A stretch of 64,000 bases of DNA from an uncultured Clostridia bacterium (GTDB lineage: Bacteria; Bacillota; Clostridia; Lachnospirales; Lachnospiraceae), in the NCBI GenBank assembly GCA_948472945.1, contig CAOKVX010000001.1, positions 186,001-250,000 of the forward strand, written 5' to 3'. Every line of letters starts with the position of its first letter. Positions within the stretch are counted from its first letter, which is position 1. This document shows, one piece after another, positions 61,955-64,000 of the stretch. The position numbers and the translations under genes were made by a program. The notes below the pieces were generated by a model. It saw only the letters and a program-made list of their open reading frames with translations. It made no database searches and was not told the DNA's origin.

Positions 61955-63715
61955 ATGAAAATATATGCTAAGTATGTCAAACCATACTGGTATGCATTTA
62001 TTCTCGGGCCAATACTAATGATAGTTGAAGTGGTCGGAGAGGTTGTTATGCCGAAGCTGCTGCAGCTTATTATTGATAACGGCATTAACATAAATGGAAC
62101 GGGTGATATTCCATACATATTAAAGATTGGCGTATTGATGTTCATAACGACAGCCCTTATGCTGATTGGAGGAGTTGGAGGCGCGTATTTTTCAATAAAG
62201 GCGTCCGTTAACTTTGCGGGAGACTTAAGACAGGACGTATTTGAGAAAGTGCAGAAGTTCTCATTTGCAAATATAGAAAAATTTTCTACGGGTTCGCTTG
62301 TCACGAGGCTCACGAATGATATAACGAACGTGCAGAACCTTGTTGCGATGTCGCTAAGGATGATGCTGCGGGCCCCCGGAATGTTTATCGGCGCACTGAT
62401 AATGGCGTTTATGACAAATGCAAGGCTTGCCACAGTAATAGTAATAATAATTCCTTTGCTGTCGGTTGTACTGTTTTTAATAATGGGAAAAGGATTTCCA
62501 CGGTTTAAGATTATGCAGACTAAGATAGACAGGCTGAATTCCGTTGTACAGGAAAATATAACAAATTCCAGAGTTGTCAAATCATTTGTGCGCGAGGGGC
62601 GTGAGATTGAGAAATTTGAGGATGCAAATTCTGATTTGAAAAACAGCACGCTTAGGGCGTTGAAGATAGTAATATTTACTATGCCGGTTATGACGTTAGC
62701 AATGAATATAACGACCATTGCAATAGTGTGGTTTGGCGGCAAACAGATACTCGTAGGAGATATGCCCATAGGAAAGCTCACTCTGTTTACTACATATACC
62801 GTACAGATACTTATGTCCCTGATGTTCGTCTCATTTATAATGATTATGGGCTCTAGGGCGCTCGCATCGTCTGAAAGAATTAAGGAAGTGCTTAGAACTG
62901 AGATTGACCTGAATGATGATGAGGCTGTTGCAAACCAAAATAAAGGAAAAGAACTTCCGGTTGTCAAAAAAGGAAGTATTGAATTTAAAAATGTAAGTTT
63001 TAGATATTATAAGAAAAATAAGCAAAATGTTCTGAGCAATATTTCATTTAAGGTGGAGCCGGGACAGACGGTCGGCATAATAGGCTCAACAGGCTCCGGA
63101 AAGACTAGTATGGTACAGCTTATACCTCGCCTGTATGACACGGACGAAGGCGAGGTACTTGTCGATGGAATCAATGTAAAGGAATACATGCTTGACGACC
63201 TCAGGGGCGGAGTAGGAATGGTTCTGCAGAAAAATACGCTTTTTACCGGCACAATTGAGGAAAACTTAAGATGGGGAAACGAGAATGCGGACCGCAGTGA
63301 GATTGAGCGCATAGCAGGATATGCGCAGGCAGATACATTTGTAAAATCGTTTTCTGACGGTTATGATACGGTGCTTGACCAGGGAGGAGTTAACGTGTCG
63401 GGCGGACAGAAGCAGAGGCTTTGCATAGCAAGGGCTCTTCTCAAGCATCCTAAAATACTTATCCTTGACGACAGCACAAGTGCGGTTGACACGGCTACCG
63501 AGGCCATTATAAGGGGTAATTTCCTGAAAGAAATTCCTGACACTACAAAGCTTATAATCGCACAGAGAATATCGTCTGTAATAGATGCAGACAAAATCAT
63601 TGTTTTGGATGACGGTGAGATAGCCGGGGAGGGAGTTCATGACGAGCTTATTAAAAACTGCTCGACATATCAGGAAATATATTATTCGCAGATGGAAAAG
63701 GAGGATGCGGTATGA
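61955..63715 (+). CDS. ABC exporter half-transporter, first subunit of a heterodimer
   Basis: A 586-residue protein with six membrane helices (about 10-310) and a C-terminal ATPase: Walker A GSTGSGKTS, signature NVSGGQKQRL and Walker B LILDDSTSAVD. The residue after the Walker B aspartate is D in place of the catalytic glutamate, so its own ATP site is degenerate, as in one subunit of heterodimeric multidrug exporters (LmrCD, TM287/288 type). GACAGGAGG precedes the ATG. The next gene, overlapping by four bases, is its partner. Confidence 0.95.
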   Translation: MKIYAKYVKPYWYAFILGPILMIVEVVGEVVMPKLLQLIIDNGININGTGDIPYILKIGVLMFITTALMLIGGVGGAYFSIKASVNFAGDLRQDVFEKVQKFSFANIEKFSTGSLVTRLTNDITNVQNLVAMSLRMMLRAPGMFIGALIMAFMTNARLATVIVIIIPLLSVVLFLIMGKGFPRFKIMQTKIDRLNSVVQENITNSRVVKSFVREGREIEKFEDANSDLKNSTLRALKIVIFTMPVMTLAMNITTIAIVWFGGKQILVGDMPIGKLTLFTTYTVQILMSLMFVSFIMIMGSRALASSERIKEVLRTEIDLNDDEAVANQNKGKELPVVKKGSIEFKNVSFRYYKKNKQNVLSNISFKVEPGQTVGIIGSTGSGKTSMVQLIPRLYDTDEGEVLVDGINVKEYMLDDLRGGVGMVLQKNTLFTGTIEENLRWGNENADRSEIERIAGYAQADTFVKSFSDGYDTVLDQGGVNVSGGQKQRLCIARALLKHPKILILDDSTSAVDTATEAIIRGNFLKEIPDTTKLIIAQRISSVIDADKIIVLDDGEIAGEGVHDELIKNCSTYQEIYYSQMEKEDAV

Positions 63716-64000
63716 TGGAACAATCGAAGCCAAAAGCCTCAAAGGAGACGATAAAAAGATTGTTAGGCTATATGTCTAAGGATAAGCTGCCGCTCATAAT
63801 AGTTTTTTTATGCGTAATACTTAGCGCGGCTATGACTCTTGCAGGTTCTTACCTTTTAAGGCCGATTGTAAATACGCTTGCCGAAGATCTGCAGAGTGTA
63901 AGCGCGTGTGTCAGGGAGTCGGCCGACTATACCGACGCGCTTACAAAGGGAATATCAAACCTGTTAAAGGGGCTGCTTTTAATGGGAGCCGTTTACTTGT
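63712..64000 (+). CDS. ABC exporter half-transporter, second subunit (partial)
   Basis: Starts at ATG 63712 (GGAGG at 63700-63704, seven bases upstream; a second ATG follows at once) and runs off the right edge with about 96 codons present. It begins MMEQSKPKASKETIKRLLGY, then shows a first membrane helix (LIIVFLCVILSAAMTLAGSYLL) and RPIVNTLAEDL, as in the larger partner of heterodimeric ABC exporters, which often has an extended extracellular loop between helices 1 and 2 (here SVSACVRESADYTDALTKG). It should carry the intact Walker B. Confidence 0.92.
   Translation, partial: MMEQSKPKASKETIKRLLGYMSKDKLPLIIVFLCVILSAAMTLAGSYLLRPIVNTLAEDLQSVSACVRESADYTDALTKGISNLLKGLLLMGAVYL

Noticed and set aside
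1-64000. CRISPR arrays, prophage genes, insertion sequence transposases, rRNA
   Set aside because: No regularly spaced repeats, phage structural genes, transposase or integrase motifs, or rRNA sequences were seen.

Overview
The window reads as a chromosomal segment of an anaerobic, endospore-forming Firmicute, most likely a Lachnospiraceae-type Clostridia. The basis is an AT-leaning composition, strong AGGAGG ribosome-binding sites, and sporulation genes (a ytfJ/gerW-like gene, an alpha/beta small acid-soluble spore protein, a SpoIIM-like protein and spoIVB). DNA polymerase I also has a degenerate proofreading domain, as in many Gram-positives. The genus cannot be fixed from sequence reading alone.

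Layout: 1-9.0 kb holds the end of carB, a CorA-type channel, a rhomboid-like pseudoprotease, a double GT-C glycosyltransferase, two unknown genes, the DUF2953/ytfJ pair and rpmB with a clear promoter and terminator. A 46-codon membrane protein lies hidden on the minus strand at 9.13-9.27 kb. 9.4-14.0 kb carries yloU/asp23-like, fakA/yloV-like and recG, ending at a bidirectional terminator shared with the minus-strand spore protein gene. 14.5-15.3 kb is a decayed toxin/antitoxin/ATPase patch, followed by tRNA-Leu(CAA). 15.8-25.4 kb is a housekeeping run: polA, coaE, an FtsA-like ATPase, a WalJ-type metallo-hydrolase, an ACT protein, the UPF0210 protein and pepD. 25.4-29.6 kb is accessory: tocopherol-cyclase-like, alpha/beta hydrolase, SpoIIM-like and two secreted proteins.

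29.6-33.2 kb is a first restriction-modification (RM) system: a fused double N6-adenine methyltransferase overlapping an HNH nuclease. 33.2-43.5 kb has DAHP synthase, a gliding-type ABC exporter operon with GldG-like and DUF4340 partners, a NatAB-like exporter and recN. A Phd/ParE-type toxin-antitoxin pair sits between recN and spoIVB, and spoIVB has a near-perfect sigma-G promoter. LysR and PatB-type C-S lyase genes follow. A second RM system at 47.9-51.96 kb has a small HTH protein, a fused m5C plus m6A methyltransferase and an HNH-like nuclease. It is bounded by an exact 17-bp direct repeat that holds both the patB stop codon and the -35 box of cysE, so it looks like a cleanly inserted cassette. 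52-64 kb has cysE, a long imperfect hairpin, a TPR lipoprotein, hflX, a polysaccharide deacetylase, a SpoIID-like/peptidoglycan-binding protein, a leucine-rich-repeat protein, metF, and a MarR-controlled heterodimeric ABC exporter cut by the window end.

The most noteworthy content is the two compact RM systems of parallel design (one chain carrying two methyltransferases plus one HNH-type nuclease) within 20 kb, and the footprint that shows how the second one arrived.
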